Assembly (NCBI GenBank): GCA_041398565.1
Contig: JAWKUN010000007.1
Span: forward strand, 70,089 to 134,088
Reading direction: 5' to 3'
Length of the DNA stretch: 64,000 nucleotides
Source: DATGPD01 sp041398565
GTDB taxonomy: Bacteria; Planctomycetota; UBA1135; UBA2386
Shown here: positions 28,791 through 36,980 of the stretch, piece by piece
How the letters are laid out: the number at the start of each line of letters is the position of its first letter
Position numbering within the stretch: position 1 is the first letter of the stretch
Made by a program: the position numbers and the translations under genes
Notes under the pieces: generated by a model
What the model was told of the DNA's origin: nothing
The model's database searches: none
What the model saw: only the letters and a program-made list of their open reading frames with translations

Positions 28791-28829
28791 CGCGGCCGGG
28801 CGAAGCGCTTCTCACGGCGCTCGGCCGCG
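28791..28829. terminator. Possible two-way terminator hairpin
   Basis: CGCGGCCG at 28791-28798 pairs with CGGCCGCG at 28822-28829, with a 23-base loop that could pair further. It lies in the 46-base gap between the convergent trehalose and enzyme I-like genes. There is no T-run, so intrinsic termination is uncertain. Confidence 0.35.
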
Positions 28830-28833
28830 ATCC

Positions 28834-30558
28834 TCATCCACCCTGCAACTGCACGAGCACCCGCTGCACGTCGATCGCCCGTGGCGCTTCCAGCACCGCG
28901 TGCGCGATCTTGCTGCACTCACCCAGGGTGAACCGCCGCAGGGCACGAAGCACAGGTGTCAGCCGTGCGGGGGCGATCGAGAACTGCTTGATGCCGACCC
29001 CGACGTAGAAGGGCACGCGCACGGGATCTGCCGCGGCCTCGCCGAACAGCAACAGCCCTTTGCGGTGCCGTCGCGTCTCCTTGGCCATGCGTGCCAGCAC
29101 TTCGAACACCGCAGGGTGCAGCGACTGGTAGTACTCGCGAACTTCGGCGCTGTCGCGATCGGCTGCCAGCAAGTACGCCTGCAGATCGTCGATGGCGGCG
29201 ACGACGAAGTCGGCCTCGTTGAGGAAGGCGCCGAGCACGAAGGCGGCCGCGGGCACCTCGATCATCGGCGCGATGAGCAAGCGTTCGGCGCAATCGACGC
29301 CTTGCTTGCGCAGAGTGATCCGCTCCTCGAGGATCGCCGCCTTCACCCGCTGCAGGTCGCTGAGCGCGGTGACGAAGGGCACCAAGACGCCGACGTTGTC
29401 GCGGCCCGCGGCAGCACGCAGGATGGCCCGCAGCTGCAAACGGAGGATGCCGCCGTCCTGCAGGAGTCGGCGCACTCCGCGCATGCCCAGGGCCGGATTG
29501 CGCTCGATGCGCGGCGGCTCACCACCGACCTGCACGCGCGAGCTGACGTCGAGCAGGCGGAAGTTCACCGGCGCTGCGTCGTCGGGGCGCTGCACGACCT
29601 GTCGGTAGTGGTGCGTCAGCATGTCCTCGGTGGGCAGCGCCTTTTCCGCCAAGAACAGCAGCTCGGTACGAAACAGCCCCACTCCTCGCATGCCGAAGCC
29701 GTGGGCCAGCTCGACTTCACCGAGGTTGCCACAGGATCCCAGCAGCTCGATGCGGTGCCCGTCGCGCGTGGCGTGCTCGACGTCCTCGGGCAGCGTCCGT
29801 CGCGTCGCCTTGAAGCGCTCCGCCGACGCCTCGTACTCGACGCGCACGCGCTCGTCCGGGTTCACCCGCACCTCGCCGGCGCTGCCATCGACGACCAGGA
29901 AGTCGCCGTCCCGGATCTTGGACGGAAGGTCGCGGATGCCGGTGACCGTGGGGATGCCCATCGAACGTGCCAGGATGGCGGCGTGCGACGTGATGCCGCC
30001 CTCCTCGGCGACGATGCCCTCGACACGCTCGTTGTCGAGGTTGAACATGTCGGTCGTCGACAACGTACGGGCGGCGAGGACATAGCGCCCGCTCGGGCGC
30101 GGAGCCGCCTCCACCTTCGGGTCGCTCTCGTCGAGGTTGCGCAGGAGACGCGTCGCGACGTCACGGAAGTCGCTGGCCCGCTGCCGCAGGGCCTCGCTCT
30201 CGGCGAGCTGCAGGATGCGCTCGTAGTCGCCGACGACGCGGTTGATCGACGCACGCAACGCCAAGCGCTCGCCCATGACGAGCTTCTCGATCGCGTTGAT
30301 GAACATCGGGTCCTGCAGGTAGGCGATGTGCGTGTCGAAGATACGGAGCTCGTGGCTGCCGAGATCTCCCTGATGCTTGGCCTTGACCTCGGCCAGCTGT
30401 CCACGGCTGCGGTCGAGCGACGCTCGTAGCCGGTTGAGCTCGGTCTCGACCTGGTCCGAAGCGATCCGCGGCGCTGCCGTGCGTTCTCCGAAGCCTTGCA
30501 GCACGACGCGTCCGAGCGCCACCCCGCTGGCGACGGCCTCGCCCTGGTACACCTTCAT
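28834..30558 (-). CDS. PTS enzyme I-like phosphotransferase with altered active-site residues
   Basis: 574 residues, the normal length of enzyme I, which takes phosphate from PEP and passes it to HPr. The phospho-His domain is intact (EEGGITSHAAILARSMGIPTVTG, His about 192). In the PEP-binding barrel GLFRTELLFL, APMIEVPAA and the Arg of AADRDS are present. Two key spots differ from the standard enzyme: the GTNDL motif reads AIDDL, and the CGE motif carrying the catalytic Cys reads FGE (Phe about 505). No HPr or EII gene is nearby. It may be a PTS regulator, a weak enzyme, or act on another phosphate donor. The start matches the family (MKVYQGEAVASGVALG). Confidence 0.85.
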   Translation of the reverse strand: MKVYQGEAVASGVALGRVVLQGFGERTAAPRIASDQVETELNRLRASLDRSRGQLAEVKAKHQGDLGSHELRIFDTHIAYLQDPMFINAIEKLVMGERLALRASINRVVGDYERILQLAESEALRQRASDFRDVATRLLRNLDESDPKVEAAPRPSGRYVLAARTLSTTDMFNLDNERVEGIVAEEGGITSHAAILARSMGIPTVTGIRDLPSKIRDGDFLVVDGSAGEVRVNPDERVRVEYEASAERFKATRRTLPEDVEHATRDGHRIELLGSCGNLGEVELAHGFGMRGVGLFRTELLFLAEKALPTEDMLTHHYRQVVQRPDDAAPVNFRLLDVSSRVQVGGEPPRIERNPALGMRGVRRLLQDGGILRLQLRAILRAAAGRDNVGVLVPFVTALSDLQRVKAAILEERITLRKQGVDCAERLLIAPMIEVPAAAFVLGAFLNEADFVVAAIDDLQAYLLAADRDSAEVREYYQSLHPAVFEVLARMAKETRRHRKGLLLFGEAAADPVRVPFYVGVGIKQFSIAPARLTPVLRALRRFTLGECSKIAHAVLEAPRAIDVQRVLVQLQGG

Positions 30559-30785
30559 GCCCGGGCCTCAGCGCGAGCGGCACCGGTCGGTGCTGGCGGC
30601 ACGGCCGTCGGCGAACGTGGGGCCGACCGTGGCCTCGGCGACCACCGGCCACGAGGCGAAGAAGACACAGCGGAGTGCAGCGGGCGCAATGGCATCGCTC
30701 GAGTGGAATCCGGTAGGAAACACTCTCCGCTGGCCGCGGTCACGGGTCGGCAGCGGAATCCGGGCTCGGAAGGTCGAAGGCACCC

Positions 30786-31190
30786 TCAGGCCTCACCGGC
30801 AGCGCGGTCGGACAGCTGCCGCAGGAGATCCCAGCTGAAGATGCCGGTGTGGTGGCCGTCGGAGAAGGTGAAGTTCAGCGCGTAGCGGCCCACGGGTTCG
30901 ACTGCCATCAAGGTCAGGGCCTCGGCGACCTGCCGCGGATCGAGCAGGGCACGTCCGGTCCACTCCTCGACGCATGCCGCACACGGGCACGCGAGGCGGA
31001 GGTCGCGGGCGCGGTAGTCGGACTCCACGCCGTCTTGCCACCGGATGCGCAAGCGGTCGGGGCCGACGAGATCGATGGCTTTGGGCTGCAAGGGCTGAGA
31101 ATCCTGGCGGCGCGCGACGGAATCCGCCAGGCCTGTGTTGCGCCACGGTGCGGGACTCGCCGAGCCCGAGCCGTACCGGAGGCCCGGCAA
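30786..31190 (-). CDS. DUF971 / gamma-butyrobetaine hydroxylase N-terminal-like protein
   Basis: A small protein of the domain found at the N-terminus of gamma-butyrobetaine hydroxylase and alone in many bacteria. The conserved body runs from IDLVGPDRLRIRWQDG through LRLACPCAACVEEWTG (a Cys-x-x-Cys cluster that binds zinc in relatives) to VGRYALNFTFSDGHHTGIFSWDLLRQL. No ATG precedes the domain in a sensible place; TTG at 31190 gives 134 residues and a CTG further in is possible. Stand-alone members often lie near Mrp/ApbC iron-sulfur genes; here the neighbour is the divergent mobA, 96 bases away. Confidence 0.75.
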   Translation of the reverse strand: MPGLRYGSGSASPAPWRNTGLADSVARRQDSQPLQPKAIDLVGPDRLRIRWQDGVESDYRARDLRLACPCAACVEEWTGRALLDPRQVAEALTLMAVEPVGRYALNFTFSDGHHTGIFSWDLLRQLSDRAAGEA

Positions 31191-31286
31191 TGAAGCAGCC
31201 TGCGCCCCGGAATCTTCGGTGAAGGGGTGGACCGATGTCGAAGATTCTCTTGTGAGTGCCCGCCCACGTCGGGAAAACACCCGCCG

Positions 31287-31889
31287 ATGATACTCGGGTC
31301 CGTGGTCCTGGCCGGTGGGCGCAGCCGTCGCATGGGACGGCCGAAGGAGAGTCTGCCCATCGGCGGCAGCACATTGCTCGGGCTGGCCGTCGAGCGTCTC
31401 CTGCTCACCACGCATCCGGTGATCGTGCTGGCGCGCGACGGCGAGCAGGATCTGCCGCCGCTGCCCATCGAATGCGAGATTGCCTACGACAGCGATGCCG
31501 GCGCCGGACCGATGAAGGCGCTGCGCGACGCCTTGCGCCTCCACGAGGGTCAGGCCGACGCCGTGCTCGTCATCGGCTGCGACTACCCGTTCCTCGACGA
31601 GCGCGCCATCGGCTGGCTTGCCGGCGAACTCGGCGACCACGACTGCGTCGTGCCGAAGGCGCTGGGCCGTCTGCAGCCTCTGTGCGCGATCTACCGCACG
31701 CGGCTGCGCACGCGGGTCGAGGCGTTGGTGCGCGACGGCGTCGACACCATCCGCACCGTCGCCGAAGAACCCAGGGCCAGGATCCTCGACGAAGACCGCC
31801 TACGCGCCTTCGATCCCGAGCTGCGCTTCCTACGCAACGTGAACGACCCGGCCAGCTACGAAGCCGCGGTGCGCGAACTCGGCCAGTAA
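31287..31889 (+). CDS. mobA: Molybdenum cofactor guanylyltransferase
   Basis: A 200-residue nucleotidyltransferase that attaches GMP to molybdopterin. The GTP loop is LAGGRSRRMGRPKESL, with the catalytic Lys in GRPK, and the metal site is GCDYPFLD. LQPLCAIYRT fits the family block that follows. GMP addition is needed by DMSO-reductase-type enzymes, not by hydroxylases of the xanthine dehydrogenase type unless another nucleotide is used; the EB_dh-like cytochrome at 18.3 kb would fit a DMSO-reductase-type enzyme elsewhere. MocA (CTP) or a related sugar transferase remains possible. The start MILGSVVLAGG at 31287 matches the family. Confidence 0.82.
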   Translation: MILGSVVLAGGRSRRMGRPKESLPIGGSTLLGLAVERLLLTTHPVIVLARDGEQDLPPLPIECEIAYDSDAGAGPMKALRDALRLHEGQADAVLVIGCDYPFLDERAIGWLAGELGDHDCVVPKALGRLQPLCAIYRTRLRTRVEALVRDGVDTIRTVAEEPRARILDEDRLRAFDPELRFLRNVNDPASYEAAVRELGQ

Positions 31890-31905
31890 GGAAAACCCGT
31901 AGCGA

Positions 31906-31940
31906 AGTAACAGAGAGGAGCCTGACTCCACTCTGTTACT
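31906..31940. terminator. Strong hairpin between convergent genes, overlapping a stop codon
   Basis: AGTAACAGAG (31906-31915) pairs perfectly with CTCTGTTACT (31931-31940). After one A-A mismatch, GGAG (31917-31920) pairs with CTCC (31926-31929), leaving the loop CCTGA. The right arm contains the stop of the ELWxxDGTxxGT gene (TAA at 31938-31936, minus strand). It lies just after mobA, so it can serve both genes. Confidence 0.75.
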
Positions 31941-34900
31941 CGCCGATGCGGACGCGGAGGGCGTTGCTGAGCGTGGCGAGTCCGAAGAGGCCGCCGGCGG
32001 GGTCGGCGACGGCCCACTGCAGGTTGAAGACAGCGCCCACGAGACTGCGCTGACCGCCCAGCGGTAGGCCCAGTACGGCGTGGCCGAGGCCATCGGTCGG
32101 GATCGGCGGCAGGGGCAGGAGCGGAGGTGCCAGCAGCAGGTGGCAGTTGCCCAGGGGAACGTCGACCGCGGCGAACCCGAGGTGGAGCACAGCGATCGAG
32201 CCGGCCCGCGCCTGCTGCACGTCCACGGCGAAGGTCGTGCCGACGCGCGGCAGCGTGACCGCGCCGATCGCCGGCGAGCGCCCACCGGTCCCGGCACAGG
32301 CTGCGCCGTAGGGCTCGGCGATCGGCACGGTGTTCTCGCCCAACGCGACGCGCCACAGCTCTTCGCCGACCTGACCGTCGTCGGCGCGGAAGTAGATCTT
32401 GTCGCCGGCGAACGCGATGCGGTCGAGGCGTGCCGCACCGACACCCGGACGGCCCACGAAGGCGGTGAGCGGCCGCGTTCCCGCCGCCGTGCCGTCGGAC
32501 AGGAAGAGCTGCAGACCGTTGCTGCCGTTGTGGCCCGCGAACACCACCAGGCCCGTACTGCCGAGAGCGGTGAGACTGCCCGCCGCCACGCCGCTCGTCG
32601 CGCCGGGAGCCAGGTCGGTCACCAGCGATGCGGAGCCCTGCGAACCACGCACCACGCACAGCTCGAGGCCGTGCCTGCCGTCGTCGGCGAAGAAGAACAG
32701 GCTGTTGCCGGATACGGTCAGCTCGCGCGGCTCCGAACCGGCGGTCCCGGCGCGCAGATCCGTGACCAACGTCGTGCCCGCGGGCGTGCCGTCGCTGCGC
32801 CAGAGCTCGACGCCGAGTCCCGGTGCGGAAGCGGCGAACAAGAGGCGGTCCCCGAGCACGCACATTCCGCGCGGAGACGAGCTGGCGCTGCCAGGGCTGA
32901 CGTCGGCGAACAAGGTCACGCCCTGGCCCAGGGCGTCGGCAGCGAACAGCTCGGTGCCGACGGTCGACGCCGACGCCGCGAACACCAGCCGGCCGCCGAA
33001 CGCCACCAGGCCGTAGGGATTCGCGCTGAACGCGCCAGCGGCCAAGTCGGCGACCAGATGCGTGCCGGCGGGCGAACCATCGGTGCACCACAGTTCACGC
33101 CCATGACTCCCGTCGAACGCGCTGAAGAACACGCGGCTACCGGCGTCGGTGAACTCGGCCGGGTCGGACCCACCGCTGCCGATGTCAGCGAGGAGAGTCG
33201 TGCCCGCAGCGGTACCGTCGCTCACCCACGGCTCGCGCCCGCGACTGTCGGTGGCGCCGAAGTAGAGGCGGTTGCCGACGGCACGCAGGTTGTGCGGAGA
33301 CGAACCGTTGACGCCGGCCCACACGTCCACGCCGAGCCGCGTGCCGGCAAGCGAGCCGTCGGTGACGAACAACTCGTTGGAGACGCTACTGCTGGAGGCC
33401 GCGAACCACACCTCGCCGCGAAAGGGCACGGCCTCGCCGGCAAAGCCGCGTGCGAACACGTCGAGCGGCAGGGTGCCGGCGGCGGTCCCGTCGCTGCGCC
33501 AGGCGAAGGTCCGGCTGCTGTCGTCGGTGGCCGCGAAGACGACGCTGCTGCCGAGCGCCGCCATCGGCTGTGGCGCTGCATCGCCGCGGTCCTGTGCCAG
33601 GTCGACAAGAAGCCCGCTGCCGGCAGCGCTGCCGTCGGACGCGAACAGCTCGGCGCCGATGCCCGGGAGCTGCGCGCGCAACAGCAAGCGGCCGCCGACC
33701 CAGACGAGTGCCGCCGGTTGCGACGAGAGGTTGCCGGGGTTGAGGTCGGCGAGGAGGCGCGTTCCGGCGGCCGTTCCGTCGGTGAAGAACAGCTCTTCCC
33801 CCACGTCGAGGCGCTGCGCACCGAAGGCCAACCCACCGAAAGCACAGGTCAGATCGTGCGGTGCGCTGCCGGTCGAACCGGCATAGAGGTCGAGCAGCAG
33901 ACCGGTCCCGGCCGCGGTTCCGTCGGTCGAGAACAACTCGGCACCCACCACGTCGGTGGCGGCTCGGAACAGGACACGGCCGCCGGTCGCCCTGAACTCG
34001 GTGGGCGCGCTGCCGCGCGTGCCTGCCTGTAGGTCGGCGAGGGGAAAGGTCCCGACACCCGTCGCGTCCGACACCCACGGTTCCGGCCCCGTCACCCCGT
34101 CGTCGGCACGGAACACGACCCGGTCGCCGAGAGCGCACAGCTCGGCGATGCCACCGCCGCTCGCGCCGGACCGAACATCGCGCACGAGGCGCGTCGTCGC
34201 AGCACTGCCACCGGTGACGTAGAGCTCGGCCCCCGTCGCCGCCGTGGACGCGACGAAGAAGAGGTTGCTGCCCGCCGCGGCGAGCTGCTCCGGGTTCGAG
34301 CTGCCGCTGCCGACGACGAGGTCGGCCACCAGGCGCGTGCCGGCCGCCGTGCCATCGCTGCTCCAGAGCTCGCGGCCAGCCGCGGACGCCGACGCCGCGA
34401 AGTAGAGGCTGCCGCCGAACACGCACAGCGACGTCGGGTTCGCGCTGCTGCTCGTCCCGTCGATGTCCGCGACGAGACCCGTGCCGCCAGGCGAACCGTC
34501 GGAGCTGCACAACTCGTTGCCGTGCGTCGAGTCGACTGCGGCGAAGAAGACGCGGCTGCCGAACGCGCACAGGCCCCTGGGATCGGCGAGCTGTTCCGAC
34601 AGCAGGATCGTCCCGGTGGACGTGCCGTCGGTCCGCCACAGCCGGCGGCCGAGGCCCTTCGTGACCGCCGTGAAGTAGACGTAGGGGCCGACCGCGACCA
34701 GTTCGTCGGGATCCGAACCGTCGGGCCCGGGGTCGACGTCCCGCAGCATCGAGGTGCCGGCGGCCGTGCCGTCCGTGCGCCACGGCTCGCGACCGTAGAT
34801 GTCGGTGGCGACGAAGATGGCCAGGTTGCCGAGCGCGGTGATCTGCTCCGGCGCGCCGCTGCGCGGACCGGACACCCGCGTGCGAACCTCGCGCGTGAGC

Positions 34901-34995
34901 TGTTGCGCCACGCCTGGCTGCGCCAGGCTCCACAGAGCCAAGCACGCAGCAGCGAGGGGGATTCGAGACGACAGTGGACAGTGATTCGGTTTCAT
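31936..34995 (-). CDS. Secreted ELWxxDGTxxGT repeat protein, about 1019 aa
   Basis: A large exported protein. The signal peptide (MKPNHCPLSSRIPLAAACLALWSLAQPGVA then QQ) is followed by roughly 20 repeats of about 45 residues built on ELWxxDGTxxGT (for example LWRTDGTSTGT, ELCSSDGSPGGT, ELFATDG-like variants) with intervening LxxLGxRVFFAA strands, most likely a beta-propeller or solenoid. The last 120 residues form a different domain with two Cys (GAACAGTGGRSPAIG and PLGNCHLLLAPP) and a hydrophobic end (LVGAVFNLQWAVADP) shared in type with the FG-GAP protein at 45.5 kb. Surface or secreted; ligand unknown. A paralogue lies at 56.8-59.9 kb. The ATG at 34995 is set by the signal peptide. Confidence 0.88.
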   Translation of the reverse strand: MKPNHCPLSSRIPLAAACLALWSLAQPGVAQQLTREVRTRVSGPRSGAPEQITALGNLAIFVATDIYGREPWRTDGTAAGTSMLRDVDPGPDGSDPDELVAVGPYVYFTAVTKGLGRRLWRTDGTSTGTILLSEQLADPRGLCAFGSRVFFAAVDSTHGNELCSSDGSPGGTGLVADIDGTSSSANPTSLCVFGGSLYFAASASAAGRELWSSDGTAAGTRLVADLVVGSGSSNPEQLAAAGSNLFFVASTAATGAELYVTGGSAATTRLVRDVRSGASGGGIAELCALGDRVVFRADDGVTGPEPWVSDATGVGTFPLADLQAGTRGSAPTEFRATGGRVLFRAATDVVGAELFSTDGTAAGTGLLLDLYAGSTGSAPHDLTCAFGGLAFGAQRLDVGEELFFTDGTAAGTRLLADLNPGNLSSQPAALVWVGGRLLLRAQLPGIGAELFASDGSAAGSGLLVDLAQDRGDAAPQPMAALGSSVVFAATDDSSRTFAWRSDGTAAGTLPLDVFARGFAGEAVPFRGEVWFAASSSSVSNELFVTDGSLAGTRLGVDVWAGVNGSSPHNLRAVGNRLYFGATDSRGREPWVSDGTAAGTTLLADIGSGGSDPAEFTDAGSRVFFSAFDGSHGRELWCTDGSPAGTHLVADLAAGAFSANPYGLVAFGGRLVFAASASTVGTELFAADALGQGVTLFADVSPGSASSSPRGMCVLGDRLLFAASAPGLGVELWRSDGTPAGTTLVTDLRAGTAGSEPRELTVSGNSLFFFADDGRHGLELCVVRGSQGSASLVTDLAPGATSGVAAGSLTALGSTGLVVFAGHNGSNGLQLFLSDGTAAGTRPLTAFVGRPGVGAARLDRIAFAGDKIYFRADDGQVGEELWRVALGENTVPIAEPYGAACAGTGGRSPAIGAVTLPRVGTTFAVDVQQARAGSIAVLHLGFAAVDVPLGNCHLLLAPPLLPLPPIPTDGLGHAVLGLPLGGQRSLVGAVFNLQWAVADPAGGLFGLATLSNALRVRIGE

Positions 34996-35168
34996 GCGTT
35001 CCTGGAATCGGTCCCTGATCCAGGATGCGGCCCGCCCGCCTGTCACAGGGCGAACCGATTTTCTGCTGCACGCCGACCGTCCACGTCCTGTCGCAGCCTG
35101 TCGCCGACCGCCAGTGCCGCTCGGACGTCGCAGTCTCCACGGCGCCGCGCTGACTCGCAGCCCCTACG

Positions 35169-35495
35169 TCACAGCGTGATCACTTTCTGCGCCGCCGACA
35201 TCTCGCGCACGATGGTGTCCATGTCCGACACCTTGCCGGCGGCGACTTCGATGTCGAAGTGCTGCACGCAGGTCCCGCACGGCACGACATCGATGCCCCG
35301 CTCGGAGAGAAGGGTGAACTCGGCCAGGAGCGGCGAATCCTTGGCCAGGAGCTTGACGCCGGAGTTGAACAGCACGATGGCGTCCAGACCTTCGAGGGCC
35401 ACGGCCTTGCGCAAGAAGGTGCCGAGGATCTTGCGGCCGAGCTCGGGATCCCCGTGCCCCATGTGATCCTGGTTGAGAACGACGACGGTACGCAT
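35169..35495 (-). CDS. DsrE/YedF-like sulfur-relay protein
   Basis: A 108-residue DsrE-fold protein. It resembles the C-terminal domain of the selenium-metabolism protein YedF: VVVLNQDHMGHGDPELG at the start, IVLFNSGVKLLAKDSP in the middle, and IDVVPCGTCVQHFDI carrying the CGTC motif near the end. The N-terminal TusA-like domain of full YedF is absent. The family handles persulfide sulfur or selenium in relay systems. The ATG at 35495 (MRTVVVLNQ) is chosen; the open frame upstream is Arg-rich and unlike the family. No dsr or sel genes are adjacent. Confidence 0.8.
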   Translation of the reverse strand: MRTVVVLNQDHMGHGDPELGRKILGTFLRKAVALEGLDAIVLFNSGVKLLAKDSPLLAEFTLLSERGIDVVPCGTCVQHFDIEVAAGKVSDMDTIVREMSAAQKVITL

Positions 35496-35795
35496 GGTGT
35501 TCGGATCCTCGGCGCGGAGGGCGCCGAGCGGCGAGTAGACCACGCGCCGGGTCGCGGTTCGACGGCGGACCGTCGACTCCGCGGTCTGGCGAATCGGCAC
35601 CTAGCCCAGGCCTTGCGCGACTCCCTGCACCCTCTCGCCGTCGGCCACCGGGTGCTGCCAGCCTTCCCACCTGCTCCGGCTTGGCCGGGGTCGGGGTAGC
35701 GATGAGCACCAGCTCCGGATCGGAGCTGGCCGCCCCCGGCATGCGCCCCACGTCGAGGGTCGACACCATCAGGCAGCTGACGCGGTGGGGCGAAG

Positions 35796-36575
35796 TCAGG
35801 CCTCGAGCGTCGGGCCTGGCTCGAACAGCATGAACATCGCGCCAACCGGATCGGAGTACATCGAGAACTTGCCGACGTCGGGGATCGGGACGTTCTCGTG
35901 CATCGGCTGGGCGCCAAGCTGCCTGGCCTTGTCTCCCGACGCGCCGAGGTCAGCGACGAAGAAGTAGACGGCCCAGCACGACGGCATGCCCGGCGCCGGC
36001 ACCTTCATCATCCCGCCGGCCTGCTTGCCGCCGAGTTTCTGCACGTGGTAGGTGCCAGCTTCGCCCATGTCCTTCTTCTCCGGCTGCCAGCCGAACACCG
36101 CGCTGTAGAAGGCCTGCGCCTTGTCGAGGTCGGTGGTGTAGACCTCGTTCCAGCAGACGCGGCCAGGCACCGGCAGGTCGGGGTCGAAGCCTTGCGACTC
36201 GGGCAGACCCTTGTAGATCGAGAAGTAGGCGCCGGTCGGATCGCCGACGACGGCAAAGCGCCCGGTCATCGGGATGTCGGTCGGCGGCACGCAGACCGAA
36301 CCGCCGAGCTCCGCGATCCGTTTGGCCGTGACGTCGACTTCGTCCACGCCGACGTACGGCATCCAGTGCGACATCGGGATGCCCTTCTCCTCGACGATGC
36401 CGCCGATCGGGCCCGGGCCGCACAGGATCATGTGGTAGGTGAAGCCCTGCATCGCCACTTCCTGGATCTGCCAGTCGAACAGCGCCGTGTAGAAGGCGCG
36501 CGACTTCGGCGCGTCGGTGGTCATCAGGTCGTGCCACACGAAGCGGCCGGGCCAAGGGCCTTGGTTCTGCGTCAT
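35796..36575 (-). CDS. Two-domain VOC (glyoxalase/bleomycin-resistance fold) protein
   Basis: A 259-residue cytosolic protein with two tandem VOC modules, each a pair of beta-alpha-beta-beta-beta units. Module 1 starts FVWHDLMTTDAPKSRAFYTALFDW; module 2 starts VCWNEVYTTDLDKAQAFYSAVFGW. Each ends with a metal-ligand-like strand (GAYFSIYKG, GAMFMLFEPG), in which the Glu expected for metal binding is visible only in module 2. The substrate is not predictable; relatives act in dioxygenase, isomerase or thiol-transfer chemistry. The ATG at 36575 (MTQNQGPWPGRF) fits the family start. The frame stays open far upstream but is not coding there. Confidence 0.88.
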   Translation of the reverse strand: MTQNQGPWPGRFVWHDLMTTDAPKSRAFYTALFDWQIQEVAMQGFTYHMILCGPGPIGGIVEEKGIPMSHWMPYVGVDEVDVTAKRIAELGGSVCVPPTDIPMTGRFAVVGDPTGAYFSIYKGLPESQGFDPDLPVPGRVCWNEVYTTDLDKAQAFYSAVFGWQPEKKDMGEAGTYHVQKLGGKQAGGMMKVPAPGMPSCWAVYFFVADLGASGDKARQLGAQPMHENVPIPDVGKFSMYSDPVGAMFMLFEPGPTLEA

Positions 36576-36980
36576 GGTCTGTGTCCTCGAGGAGGGAATC
36601 CTCCATCTGACGACGAGGGACCGCCGCGCGCGACCGCACGCACGAGATTTCCTGCCGTTCGGCGGCGGAGGCCACGCCGGCAGGCCGAAGGCACGAGCCC
36701 CGCCGCGCGGCAGCCGGCACCCGCCAGAGACTGGCAGCACCGACCGACAACACTGTCTGGCAGCACCGACCGGCAGCACCGACCGGCAGCACTGTCTGGC
36801 AACCTCGGCGAACACAACCTCGGTCGGAAGCATGTTCCGGAAGGCGTTCCTCCACATCGGTGGACCGATGTCGTCGAAGAGCAGAGGCACGCTTGCGTGT
36901 GGGGACTCGGTGTGGGGCTTCGCCCCGCACGAATCCGGGCTCGGGAGCGACCCTCGCCATTCAGCAATTACAACGTCCCC
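36576..36980. other. Divergent intergenic region with a 13-base repeat
   Basis: 405 bases between the VOC gene and the transglutaminase gene. No coding sequence is supported. It carries the five-unit repeat at 36733-36797 and must hold both promoters. Confidence 0.6.
36733..36797. repeat. Five 13-base tandem units in two alternating types
   Basis: Units of exactly 13 bases: GGCAGCACCGACC (36733-36745), GACAACACTGTCT (36746-36758), GGCAGCACCGACC (36759-36771), the same again (36772-36784) and GGCAGCACTGTCT (36785-36797). The two types differ in the last five bases (CGACC or TGTCT). The array lies between divergent promoters. Confidence 0.9.

Noticed and set aside
36733..36797. CRISPR array
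   Set aside because: Units are contiguous 13-mers without spacers, and there are no cas genes.
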